From Rostrohypoxylon terebratum (Eukaryota; Ascomycota; Sordariomycetes; Xylariales; Hypoxylaceae), in the NCBI GenBank assembly GCA_022497145.1, contig MU385857.1, forward strand, positions 186,001-250,000: 64,000 bases of DNA. Reading direction: 5' to 3'. Of the stretch, positions 23,276 through 36,311 are shown piece by piece (positions within the stretch are counted from its first letter, which is position 1; each line of letters starts with the position of its first letter). The notes under the pieces are model-generated. The model worked only from the letters and a program-made list of their open reading frames with translations, had not been told where the DNA came from and did not search any database. The position numbers and the translations under genes were made by a program.

Positions 23276-25862
23276 TCATTTGGGACTATTCGGTCTACGC
23301 GACCTATTCCGACCCGAGTTTGATCTTTCTAACTCCAACTCATCGACGTCAGTTGTGGAACCATGAATTGGGCTGTTTCGGCCGAGTGGACTCCTTGCTG
23401 TTCTATTCCGGTATTGGTGGTGGCCCCTTGGCACACCAAGGCTCTGTCTTTGGGTTTGTGAGGCATCTTGATGGGCTAGTAGGGTTGACCGAGGCCCAGG
23501 GGATGGTGCGCGAGAAGATGGTGATTCTGGTCCACTCTCATTGGCGTCGTCTTTGTAGTGACGCTCTGGTCGGCTTTCACCTTCCCATCCTCCCTTTGCG
23601 AGTTCCAAGTCTGTGAATTCGTACACTTGACCTCGCGGAGGAATCGCGTACTTCTTAGATTTTTCAACAAATTGGTTGTACTGGTTGGCTTGAGCCATCT
23701 CGTATTTTTTCCGATCCTCGTCTCCCATGATGCTCTCTACCCGCGTGGGGAAGTAAACCGAATTATTTCCAGTGGTCAAGAAGCTTTCTACGGAATCACG
23801 ACTGTGGAGAGCTTGATGAGAAGAAGGACCACCAAATAAGGAAGTATCGGCATCCGTATGGTAGAAGCTGTATGTCGATTCCCCGGGGTATGCGTAGAAT
23901 CCGTTTGCCTTCTTCTCAGGGGCAGCAAATTTACCCTCAATCTTCTCCGGGGGCAGAACCTTGCTCTTCGTCCTCCGGACTCCATCAGTTTCCTTTCCTT
24001 TGCTCTTCTGTCTCTGTACTTCGGCAGCTGGAATGAAGGTCTCCGGAACAACGTTGAGATCGTCTCCCGCCTTCTCAGCTTGCTCGACAGCTTGTTGAGG
24101 GGTCGTGTGGGCGTCGGCGGTAGCAGCATCAGCACGCGGTCCACCCCAAGTTCGCTGACCAGCAGTGAAAATTCCGTATACCATATAGTACCAGTTGAAG
24201 AAGGGATTGAGGATGAACATCATTGGGTAAAGCCACACCTTGAATCTCTTCAGTTTAAAGCCGAAGTATATCATCATCAGCCAATTGAGACCGAGCGATA
24301 TGGCGATGAATCCGACGGGTAGTTGATCGATCCTCATAGTTGTCGTCATTATCGAGAGCACCATGATGAAGAAAAGCAAAGCAGTCGTTCGTATCGTGTT
24401 TTGCATAAACCGCACCACAAGCAAGATGGGATATCGTTTCCAGAGGCGCCAGTCCGTTAACATGCAGACTTCGTTTGTGATAAACCCGAGAAACCATCTT
24501 CGCCGTTGCTTAATCAGCGACTGGACAGTCTGCACCGCCTCCGTCTTGCAAAATGCCGAAGTGCACATCTGGATCTGATACCGCTTCTTCGCACCAATCA
24601 TGAAAAGATGCGTAAGCCACCGATCCTCGCCTAGATGGCTCTTGGCAAAGTCGAACAGATCCTCGCACTGCTCGGCCTTGTCGGCAAAGTAATATTTGGC
24701 CATCCTTCGGAAAGCGGAGAACCGAAGCATAGTCAGAGCGCCCGGCAAACAAGTGACGGCACCACATCCGGACTCAACCGTCCTCTCGAATAATTGGCCG
24801 TGAATATACTCCATATCTTGGAGAAGGGTGATAATACTGTGCTTCTTGGTCGTCGAGGTTATGACGCCCGTCATGGCCAGCATGTCTCTGCTATTGCCGG
24901 GGCTGAGCTCCATATCATAGACGAAGTTTTGCAAGCAGACTCTATCCAGAATGCAATCCGAGTCGATAAAGAGGATAAAGAGGTTGTCGTTCCGCTTAAG
25001 GTACTCTTTATAGACTTTGTCGATGAGTTTGAAGGTTGCTTTCTGGCAGTGACGTTTTCCTCCGTGAGGAAATCGAGAGACGGTAATGCGGGCTGATCGG
25101 TATGTGACATCGATACTCTTAGGATACGATTCTAGTGTCAGGGGGACGCCAAGTTTCTCAATAGTGTTGAGATACAATTCATCCTCTTGATCTCCATCAA
25201 ATGAGAGGAACACGTGGATGCACGAAGGGGGATAGTCGCAGTCCACGACTGAGTTGATAGCAGTGACGAGGACATCTGGCTCTTCCTTGTAACATGGCAT
25301 GACGATGACGACTTTCGGCGCTGAGACCTCATCCAACACCTCTTTAATACGCTTCCTCCTGCCAAGTTGATGAGTGACAAGTTGATAGACGCAGAATAGC
25401 CACGGAATAGTAAGGAGTCCTGCAAAACTCCAAAAGGCGAACCATTGAAGGATATCAACCATATCCGCCGGCCAATATTTCGTGATTTCCGAGGGTAGAG
25501 GTAGGGTGACGATCATGATAGGCAAGAAGATAAATCTGTATTGCAATTAATAATGGCCAGGTAGTAGGCAGGTGTTAGGGACTTACCGAAACCCAGTAAA
25601 GAGGATAGCCATGATAATGGCCAGAACCCTAATTGTCCAGTGCTCTGCCTTCTGAAAGACTTTCACTAGACAGTACAGGAATGCAGACAGCCACAAGAAC
25701 CATTCCAGTATAGCTGCCAGCATAACGACGCCTACGATGGCCGTATAGATGATCTGCGATTATGTGTTAATACTTGGGAAATATCCTAGGAGAGTGAAAT
25801 TCGGTGTATCTCAAATTTCTCACCTCGTGGACTGGCCATGTTTTTGTGATATCCTGCGCCAT
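23276..25862 (-). CDS. Chitin synthase, short division III type (class VI/VII-like)
   Basis: Exons 25862-25824, 25753-25587 and 25535-23276 encode 821 aa starting MAQDITKTWPVHE. N-terminal transmembrane helices (VVMLAAILEWFLWLSAFLY, VLAIIMAILFTGF and WFAFWSFAGLLTIPWLFCVY) precede the GT2 catalytic core. The core carries VVIVMPCYKEEPDVL, DSDC (about 260-263), EDRWL (372-376) and the hallmark QRRRW (412-416). Further helices follow (TTALLFFIMVLSIM, LPVGFIAISLGLNWLMMIYF, LYPMMFILNPFFNWYYMV), then a hydrophilic Ser/Pro-rich tail of about 280 residues. The enzyme polymerises UDP-GlcNAc into chitin at the plasma membrane. It lacks myosin and cytochrome-b5 domains, which excludes classes V and VII-with-motor types as well as class IV. 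The exact class needs a tree. Confidence 0.9.
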
Positions 25863-28800
25863 CTTGACGCGAACCGTTCCAACTGTTGAATAGCTTTGAC
25901 CGACGGGCAAAAGAATTAAGAAGATCTCTTCCGAGATAAATAAATCCGGAAGAATTATTCTTTATATCTCCGGCTCAGATAAGGGCTATTGGATGGCTCG
26001 TTTCTCATATAATCATCCTTGTGAGTCTTGATTAAGGCGTGAGTGGTGACAGGCTATCCCGTCACACAATGATGCTTATTCGCGGGTACGTGCAGTTTAG
26101 ACGCAAGGGGACCCCCGTCTCGGACCTCGTGAGTTCGGAAAAGAAAGGAAGTAGGTCCACGTTGGAATCCTCTCACGAAGCGAAGTATGTGTTAGGTAAC
26201 GGTTGGTTTGTGGCAGTGATATCCCGAATCTCTGGACGTGGAGGTGGCGTTCAATGCTGCCGTATGGACCTCGAAGCGCAAAACGAGGTGCCACTAAAAT
26301 CCGTATAACAAAAATAAAATGCTTTTATATGCAAGCAATTGAACAGATTGGTACCTAGTTCGCTCGTTACATGTGACGTTCTGTCAAATTCAGAGCTCGG
26401 TCTTCTGGTCCTAAATGTCCTTTAGTAAGCTAAGTGCAGCATAACGAATGTTACATTAAGAGAAGTTCCATCATATACGGAAAAGGATTGGCTATTATTG
26501 TATGTGAAGCCTGAAGTACAGAATAAGGGGCGAGCTTAAGTACCTGAATGAATGAAGGACTGATGGTAGACAAGGTGGCTGAATGAATGAATACCTAACC
26601 AATGCTAGTCGAAGTTTGGACAGCAGGACCAAGTAGGATGGTTGAAGGCCTCTGGGTGTTCAACCCGTTTTTTAAAAGACTGCAAGCACCTGAGGCTAAG
26701 TAAGGGAGACGGGCAGCTGGATTTTCAGGTGAGTGATCTCTTTCTATATCAATCAGGCGATGCTCAAAATCTGGACTCGTCTCTTGGCGAGCACCCAAGT
26801 AAATAGAGGTACCTTCTGGTTGGCGGGACCTGCAGGCGAAATGCATCTGTGGGAACTGGACTTACATGACATAAGGTGGGAGGTTGTGCTGAATCCCAGC
26901 CGGACTGAAGCTGGCCAGAAGGTTCACTGCGTACGACGACTAATAATCATAGACGGGGGACCAGGGTGCGGGACTGTGACGATAACTATCCGATACTTGG
27001 GTTATTAGAGCTAGCCAGACCCAGATCGGATACATCCATCTCCAGGCCACGTCGGCCGCGATCAGGGGAGGAGTAAATCGGTGATGGAAAGCGTCTGGAA
27101 ACCCGATTTGAATACAGGGATATAGAAGGTTACCGAAATGCCCCTGCACGGCAGATGAAGTTGAGTCTGGGCTTGTTTATTTCGAGCCACGATGATCAGA
27201 CATTATTATTGTTCACCTAGTAGGTATTAAAGTCCTAAACACGGAAAGAAGAAAATTGATATCGAATTAGTTCAAGGTTTAGGGGAGAAAGTCTCAGCCA
27301 AGGTACTCCTTGTAAGAATACCTAGGCCCTAGGGTTTGGTCAGTTTGAGCAGTTTGAGGGAAAGCACAGCTTCCAGATTACCTAGATCAAACTTTGTGTC
27401 CATGTCCGCCTACCTACTAGGTATGTATAAATAGGTATTAACATGGATATGTGCATTATCCTATTCATTTATCTATTTATACAGGGGAAGATAGAACCTA
27501 TCAGCGCCTATATCAGCACCTATTCCCTATAGTCATAACTTGAAAGCAAATGGGTACCGGAGGGAAATACCTTGAGCGCTGGTAGCCTTCAAAGTTATGA
27601 AGCTACACGCCTGTTAAAGCCCTTATGTTCAGGCGGGGAAGGCTAAATGGAACTTCACAAACAGCCTTGGATTTGGAACCTATAAAAAACAAAATGCAGC
27701 TGTTCAATGGTCCAGTGTACAGTACTACTTCCAGGCAGACATCCATCCACCAATCAGTAGAATGAGTATGGCTGCGTCGTCTAGGTACCTACCTAGGTCC
27801 TACATACCTACATAGTAGGCAGGTTGTCTGTACATTAGTGGGTTGGGATGAGGACACACGCATACACACGTTCACTTTAGCCAATACTACTTCGATCCGT
27901 CCATACGGCGTGGTACCGGGCCGTTTGACAAACAATTACGCAGTAAGGACCTGGCGTTTCCCATTTCCCTTCTTCTCGTGATGCTGTTTATAGAAACCAA
28001 CTATGAGGCAAGCTGACTTATTTTTTTTCTCTCTTTTCAATATTCGAACCATCCGATCGATGGGTTAGAGTGGACTAACTAAGGACTAGGTATCTACCTA
28101 CTAGTACATAGGTACCTAGTAGGCACGGAAATGCCGTCGTATGTTGGTGACCAGATGAAAAGTCGGGAAGCTATTGGATGCTGGTATTAAATACGAGCGT
28201 TGTACAAACAGACAGGGAAAGACATTGCGGGTAGTCTAATTCCCGAAATATCAAGCCGCAGAATACGCTGTATAACTTGCCTACCTAGCTAGGTAAGTAA
28301 TAGATCAATCAGATGTATGTGGGCTGGTAGGTAACTTACATTTTGCGTACTGCGTACATGATCGATAGTTGTCAAACAGTTGAGCTGAATGGAGAATCAG
28401 ATATCAATAATTGAAACTTGGCTAAACTAGTTAAGAGAGATTATGCTCAGATTTGGACTAAAGACTTTGAAGGGAACCGCAAAGGTGCTTCGTCAAGTTG
28501 ACTGATTTGGAAATAGTTGTCGATCATGGCGCTAAAGGGAGATGGTGAAAACGTCACAGGCGGCTCAAAAAAGAGACTTTCACTCAGTTTCTAGCAACCC
28601 GACAGCCTAGACGAAAAAAAGAGGCGCGCTAAAGGGGGGGATCTAAGCGAGAGATCCAAAGGATTTCCAATGTCTTGCTGCAAGGGTGGTAAAGTAAGGT
28701 TACGCTTGCCACGTTACCTTACCCCCAATGCCCCAATGCCCACAACCACCCCGCCAGGTACGAAAGGAAAGTACAAACAGCTTCCTTGGAAAACTCTATT

Positions 28801-30870
28801 AAGCGCCTTAGGGTGGTAGATGGCAACCTTGGAAGTTGGAACTGACACCGGAAGACTACCTACCTAGTCACCGTTAGTGTCTTCTTAGCGTTCGTTACTT
28901 CGCTTTCGGCATTCCTGGTATGATCGTGGGGCTACAGCCTACGGCGAGATTTCCGATAGAGCGACGTCCATGCGACGGACCTTTTTCTTCGCTCCCGAAA
29001 TCCTCATCCTCGCATGCCGTTTCCCGGATATCTGTAGTAAGGTATCATCAAGATCCATGGACACACACGTAAGCTCCAGGGCTGCACCAAGTTCAATCTA
29101 AGAGTGAACGATATATTATATGGTATGGTATATCAATTTGCACAAGGTAACAATCGCGAAAGAAAAAAAAGTCTCGCTAATATAAAATTTTCTAGGGAGC
29201 AGAGCACGGAATCTTAATGGTTAATTGCAACCATCGTTGTCAGATCCCCGTTAGATCCTACATTTTAAGTCACGTCTAGCTACATTTAGCTACATAATTA
29301 GTGTAGCTTTTCCACGAGCTGACATCAACCGGTTTACCCGCTATCCCGCTGGATCAACCGTAAGGCACGGCACGGTCCTGTCAAGTGTCAAATAAGTGAC
29401 TAACGGAAACTACCTTCTTTTATAAAGTTTCATACAGCAATATGGAACTATCTTTACCATTTATAACCTTCCCAAGCGAGCCATATTGAATAGAGCATAC
29501 GTAGTACAGCTAGTATTACCAATTTCACGTAAGAAAGTTCGTGATTGCGCTGTTCCGAGTGCGTGGACCCCCTTCCGACCGGACGGCTTTCTAGGGGGCT
29601 TTAGGGGAAGTCGCAGCTTAGACTTACTACCTACCTTGATGCCTGAAGAAGAAGAATAAAAACATTTAGAACTAGTATCATTTTTAGGAAAAAAAGAAAG
29701 AAAAGAAAGTAAAGCATACCTAGTAGGTAGGAATGAGACCGCCAAGGAAATACGTATCATTTCACCGATGACAGGAGCTGATTCTGCAGCACCAAAACAA
29801 CTTCAAATCACAATTCTAAATCATTCGGGTAAAGATTTGAAGAAAAAAAATCACTGTGATCGAAGACATCTCCTCACGACGTGCTATACTGCATCGCTGT
29901 CGTTCAATGGCCCATTCTTCTAGACCATCGATTCCGCATGCAAGAGCTGCATTGCCAAGCCTTCAAATACGAACCGCCACAATCACTAGATGGGAAAGGC
30001 TTCATGTTGTACAACTCCATATATACGATGGAGCTAAACCACTAATGTTTAAGAGCAACCTTAGGATACTTCCCGCTCGGCATTTTTATGAGAGTCAGAA
30101 AAGAAAGACGTTAGACAGGAGAAAATTACTTACTTCAAGAATAAGGGAGAGAAGTAATCGTCATACTGATTATTTCTGCCGCAATTAAGACGGGCGGTTT
30201 CATACGAGAAAGTTGCGCTCTTAGGATGAAACAATTAATCACGTTTGTTTATTGGCCAGCATACAACATAGAATGTAACGAGTGAATTAGAATGGAATGA
30301 GGCACAACGTGCCCTAAATGCAGTCTGTAAATGAGGGATCGTCAGTTTGCCCACAGGCTTGTTTGTGAGATCGTCTTGCCGTAGTCGCCTATTGGACGAA
30401 TTCAGGTATAGAATCCTATACTGAAAGGTGCCTAGCAGTTCTTGCATAGGCAACCAGCAAAGCAACTACCACCTCTCTATCTTGGCCCCGGATCCTCGAC
30501 TTTATCTCCACCTTCGCCCGTCTTCCACCCCCGGAGCTTAGATGTATCGGCTTCACTAATATCGACAGGGTCGTATTGGTGTGAACCACGTCTGTGGGAT
30601 TGACGTAGCCCGTGAGTATGGGACCGCCGTCTTATTTCTCGTGTTGAGAGACGTGTAAGGCTCGCGCTGAAGGTTGGGAATCGCAGCTTCTTGTGTGTGG
30701 CATAATGCGCGGTCAGGAGATATCGAAACTCCTTGTTGTCTTGTGGTAAAGCTCAGATGAGTTAGGTAGCGTATGGTACATTCCGATCGGTTAGAAGTGA
30801 ATGTCAAGTCCTAAACTCGTCAAGATAGTCGTATTGGTTAGCATCTGTTTTCTACCAAGTGTCTTGGGCT
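25863..30870. other. 5 kb gene-poor intergenic region
   Basis: No gene supported; scattered short frames in all registers look like chance. Dense TACCTA/TAGGTA palindromic words occur at 27781-27830 and 28085-28125. Poly-purine runs occur near 29690-29712. This region contains the chitin synthase promoter on the left and the UPF2 3' flank on the right. Confidence 0.5.
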
Positions 30871-33800
30871 TTAGCGTTTTCCATAGCCTTGTCGAGTTTG
30901 ACGACGAGTTCGGGAATCTGAGGAGGGAATATGACGCTTGTTCCTACTACTTCCGCCCACTCGGTTCGAAGTAGCGTCACCCTCATCATACGCATGATTG
31001 ACAGGCCAATCCTCGGGTTTAGAGGCTTCCTGTGTGGCCCTATCTTTGTTTTGCTGGGATCTCTCATACCAGTCAACATCGCTGAGTTGTAATCTACGGA
31101 CACGCTGTCCGCCACGCTCCTTGGTGGATTTGTCAGGGCGATTAGGATGATACGAGGATTTATCGTGACCTGAGTGAGCAGAGTTGTGAATATTTGTGTT
31201 TGGTACGATTGGGGTCGAATGAGTATCACCATCTGCATCTTCATTTTCGCGAAGATCGTAGTTGAGCACTAGATTCTTGATGCGTTGCTGCTCTTCTCGT
31301 TCAGCTTGCTGCTGCGTTTTCATGGCAACAGCGAAGGTCGAGTCGGACGGAAGTGCAACAGTTCGTGTCTATTGATGTTAATGCCATATTTAGTAGATAT
31401 CAGCTATTCGCTCAAGTCTTACCTGTTGGCGGTTGCCTTTCTTCGTTAGCAATGAGAAGGCCATTGTGCCGGGCGTACTCTCCCCATTCGCATTCTCGGC
31501 GTCTGCTGACGAAAAGACGTCGCGTGTCTTGGGTCGAACGGGTAGAGGGACGTCGAATAGTGGTTTGCGGTCGAATTTCCGGGATTCTAGACTCTCAGCC
31601 ATCATCTTCGCATACTCACGCTCAAAATCTGCCTCGTCTTCAGGATCGACTTCTTCGGCCTTTCTAGTGACGACTATTGCCTCTTCCTCTGACTCGAAAT
31701 CTCGAGGGGACTGTGGCTGATTCTCGACGTCCTATCCAAACCAGAGTTGGTTAATCACTACCGCCAGCTTTAAGTGAGAGGGTAATTAAGCAGTGTTTAC
31801 CTCGGTATCTTCTTCACCAGATTCTGAATCGTCGTCTCCATCGGCTTCAGGAAGCACGATGTCTCCGTCTCCATCGCCACCATCATCATCGGAAGAGGTA
31901 CCGCTAGAACCCTCATCCGGATCGGTGGTTTTGTCTAGACCTGCATTCTTCTGGTCTTGAGCCACCGCAAGTTGAAAGGCTTTCGTAGCCTCTTCTAAGG
32001 TCGTCGCCAATTTCCACTGCGGTCTCGTAAGTGAAAAAGTGTCCTGGACGATGAATTCGATGTCCATTGGCAGGGGTTGTTTTGTGAATATGTAATACTG
32101 CAAAATTATTAGTATGATTTCTAACCTGGTTTGTTTTGAATTGGACTAACCTGGAGAAATGAAAGAAAATAGTCGAGCTTTTTCCCTGCGGCGCCTCGGT
32201 TAAAGAACATACCACAGGTTTCAAGCATCGTAGCTACAAGGCGGATTCTAAAGTAGTCATCTAGAAGATCGAAGGGATTAATCCGACCGGGAATAGGTGC
32301 GCCACCTAGAACCATTAGTTCACTCCCATGAGAGCTATCCCCACGTGTCATGAGTACTCACCATAACCAAATGTCATGATCTTGTACATAGTGTCGAAGA
32401 TCACAGGGTGCTCTAGCATCCGGTAATTATAGAGCTCGCCTAAATACTTGACTTCTGCAATGCGTCTCTGGTTGAACTTGAAATCATTCTGTTCTAGCCC
32501 GAAAACCACAGATTCGACGACGTTGTCGATCACCGTAACGGTGAAGTCCGGATGGTAACGGTAGATCGCACTGAGCAATATAGCCAGGATGTGGATACTG
32601 CCGTACTTAACCTTTGCAGGCCGTGAAAACACCTTGATGAGGATGTCTACCACCTATCAAACATGTCAGTACCTATGTTTTCATATTAAATGCCTCTCCG
32701 CCTACCTCTTGTTCTTCCCAATGGAGCCGGCGGATCTGCTTAAGAACCTTTGTGTAATTGCGTTTAGTCAAATCGACGTAGATGAGTCTGTGAATGAACA
32801 TCTCGATGGGAGTCCGTTCCTTCTGTTGGATGGACGCTCTTTCCGGGGGGTCTACATAGTATACCGCATTCTCGATGAGCATACGCTCTGGTTGACCAAT
32901 GTGGTGCACGGATTTCTTGCGTTGGATCGTCTCCAGAAATGTTGCCATGCGACGTGAGGTGTCAGCGTTACGAAGCAAATACCTGCCACAATTCTCTAGG
33001 AGGTTGCAAATGATTTCAATGTTCATTCGAGAGAAATCGTCCGCGCTGATCTTCAAGGAATGGAAAAGTACGTGTTCTGGGACCATGCCGAACTTAGTGA
33101 GCTCGGCAAGATACCTGATATTGCTCAGTCGTACTTGGCCAAGGAAATCCTTCTCCTTGCGTCGCTGAAGACTGCGGAATTCTGCATCGAGATAGTCTAC
33201 TACGCTTTTGGGAATATCTGGCATATATCGTCCGAGCGTAGCTACTAGGCGAGACCAGAATGGCAAGAGATCAGTACGACCTTTCGGTACCTCTGTAAGA
33301 GCCTTGATAAGTCGGTTTCTGGACGCCTTAGAGTTCAGGTAGCAAAAGTCGATGGCGGCTTGATCGACTGCATCCTTGTGCGTAAGTTCGGGAAGTCGGG
33401 CCAAGAGCACATCTACTTGTGCGCCAATTGTCTTGTTAGCAATGGCGGTAGATTGGTCATCGTTCGCATCCAAAGTTTTGGGTCCGTCTGTAGATTCGAT
33501 AGAATCGGCTCTTCTACCGACCTGCTCATCTGTGTCGGTTTTTTTCTTCTTGCCATCCTCGAGCAACATACCAGGGACCTTCCCCTTCAGGTCTACTAAG
33601 TTTTCGTAGAAACGACGCTCCTCCTCATCCTCCCAGATTCCCGCGCCCTCGCTCTGGCCGCGGAGGTATTCGCCAGTCTTAACTAGACCAATAGCACCAT
33701 TAGTAGTTGAGAATCCATCCTCAGTTTCCTTGAGATCCGGCATCTCAGCACCAATTGCATCCGCTATGACCTGGGCGTTCCCGACGAGACGTTCCTGAGC

Positions 33801-34930
33801 TTTCAGCTGCCGTTCGAAATTGGCCTGCCTATCTTCGAAGACTTCTCCGGATTTTACATATGCCTCAGAGTTCCTGCCGCGTTGAGTGATGATATTCTTT
33901 TGATCACGTTCAAGATGGGCTTTGACATCCTCAAAGTACCGTTTTAGGATATTCCTAAATCGCTCGCGCAGCTCAGGACTTGCAAATGGTGGGTCGTCAG
34001 ACTCGAAATCACTAGCCTCTTCTTGCCCATCGATTCGACCAGAAGTTTCCCCCAAAGCCTTCGTAGCACCATCCTCTTCGACGGTCTTGCGACCTTCCGA
34101 TCCAACGGACTTGACTCCTAAAATATCCCAACCGAACGATTTCACAAAAATGACGAGGAGAGGAAGATTCACATGCTCCCGATCGTGACCTAAGAGATCC
34201 TTGAGGACTTCGAGGGGGAACGGCTCGGCCCCGCCACCTTTTGAAGAGTTAACCGACTTGATCTTAAGTTCAGCGTTTTTTCCGTTGATACCACGTGTCG
34301 CGTCGTCTGCCTTAACATCGTCTAGGGTACGGAGAACACCCACGAGCCAAAGTTCGGTTATGACTCTCAAAAGAGCTCGTTGTCGAACGAGACGCTCCTT
34401 CTCTTCCTTCTCACGAACTTCGGGAGCTAAAGTCTTTAAAAGACTCTTATCCGGAGTAGCCATTCCCTTGCCGAGAAGCCATCCTAGATACTCGGTAAAA
34501 TCGCCGGGTCCGAATCGCTGGTGTAGCGCACTAACGATCTCAATAGCGGCATCGATTTCTCCGGCGGTCTTGAGCTTGCTCAATCCTTCGTAACATGCTG
34601 AGATGATTTCGGACAGGTATTTGGATAAACTTAGGGTTCGTATGTCTTGTAGAAACGTGTTCAGGGTCGCGGAATTAATAGTAGTTCGCAATCGCTTAAT
34701 GAAGGCGGTATTCTTCTTCAGAGAAGAGTCGAGGGACGAGCTAACAGGGAAGATATCTATCTCGGCATCAGCAGTCTGGGCTAGAGTGGGATGAGGGAAG
34801 GTCGTATACCTAGTTCGCCGTTCCATGCGCGTTGGTTGAGCGATAACAACTCGCCTAGAATCCAAGTATTAGCAGAAATTTTGGTGCTTGGTTCAATGGA
34901 TCTTGACGCACGCTTCCGTGGGCGGTCCAT
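30871..34930 (-). CDS. UPF2: Nonsense-mediated decay factor UPF2 (NMD2)
   Basis: Eight exons: 34930-34912, 34854-34810, 34756-32706, 32653-32362, 32305-32151, 32097-31801, 31731-31423 and 31368-30871, totalling 1221 aa. The first two exons are 19 and 45 nt. They yield MDRPRKRELLSLNQRAWNGE, then DIFPVSSSLDSSLKKNTAFI, the conserved UPF2 N terminus. Three MIF4G-type helical regions follow, the third including GRINPFDLLDDYFRIRLVAT and LETCGMFFNRGAAGKKLDYF. An acidic stretch (SSDDDGGDGDGDIVLPEADG) and the UPF1-binding C-terminal region (RIKNLVLNYDLRENEDADG, GGQRVRRLQLSDVDWYE) complete the protein. UPF2 bridges UPF1 and UPF3 in cytoplasmic surveillance of transcripts with premature stops. The last ~35 residues are uncertain: a 55 nt intron would switch the frame and end at 30852 instead. 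Confidence 0.93.
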
Positions 34931-36311
34931 GTCGGGCAGCCCGTTGCGATATGGAGATTACTTTCTAGCTCAATTGCTACATTCGCAACCGTGATAGCCC
35001 TGCTAAGGGAGAAATCGGCCCCAGTAGAGGGCGCGACACGGCGTATCGGGCTCGGTGGGCATCGGTAGAGAGGTAATTCGAATGACTCTGCCCTGCGCCA
35101 AAGGAGCAATGCAAAGGACCAATAAGATTGTGGCGCAGATCAACGATTAATCGAGGACTGGAACGAGAGAGAGGGTTGTTTGTGTACGGTGGAGGAGGAA
35201 TTTTGATGTGGGAATTGACTTGGCAATGTAGACGTAATGAGATCGGCCGGTAGTTTCCGGAATTATTAGTAGATAAGATGTGAAAAAAGAGAAACTTAAT
35301 CGTCTAGTTGATAAATGAAGGCGCATCTGTGAATGATGTCGTTCTAGCCTATCCAATGAAAGAAAAGGCAAGCAGCGCTTTCCTGATGTTCCGCGAAAAT
35401 CTCGGGGGAATCGTAAGCTGTTTTGGGCTTCTTTAAAGTTGAACAAGACGATTTGGCGGGGCACTATTTAGCGGTGTGGGGCTATCTGAGTTCAGCCTCG
35501 CAGCCACCCAGTGCTGACAGTATGTAATCTTACAGCCCCCAAAGGTTATTCAGTAGGTACCTATAATAAGCCTAACTGTGCGCTAGAGCTACTTCCTAAT
35601 CTCAGCTGGTTAAGGGTAGGTAGGTGCGGTGGTGCACAGCTGTGAGACAGGCAGCCCCGGAGGGACGCAGGAACGCCTACGCCTACACGGTGACGTTGTT
35701 GCACATTTAGGGCTGTCCGACACCCTAAAGAATCCCAAACACCCCTGGATTAGCTGGTTTAGTGCCTGCCATTTGATATATTCTAGTGATGGTGGGTACT
35801 TCTTCGTACATGCGTCTGCATGTCAATCGTTAAGTACAGAATATCGATCCCAATATCACGGAAACACCTTCCTATTATTATTTCAGATACCTCCAGATCA
35901 TTAATATTTTATTAAATTAAACCCCCATTTTGACATAAAGTTGAGTATTAATTGAAAACCTAAACCATATCCTTATAAACAGACACTGGCTTAAATACCT
36001 AGTAGAATCGAGGTAGATGCTTATGTCATCAGTGTTTGACATTTTTCATTAAACCTTCAAGTACAATTAGACGGTCAACTATAAACTCTTCAAGGACAAC
36101 AATGTTTCCGCAATATCCACAACATCCGTCGGTTTCGAAGTTCACTCCTTGTAAAGTGATGTATGGATATTCTCCGGGGATTTACTGTACCTAATTCTTC
36201 AGCGAACATCCCCGTCTGATATGAAAAGAACATTTCCTCTGCTTTTGCATTTCCGATATTGTCTTCTCGTCATCATCCTCTGTTTAGGTGCCTAGATAAT
36301 ATCCATGGATG

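Noticed and set aside
16872..25862. FAD oxidase, BAR protein and chitin synthase as a biosynthetic gene cluster
   Set aside because: No backbone synthase or tailoring set is present; the functions are unrelated and strand order is mixed.
29856..30188. 110-codon plus-strand frame upstream of UPF2's 3' end
   Set aside because: Composition is not protein-like and it has no recognisable domain or splice continuation.
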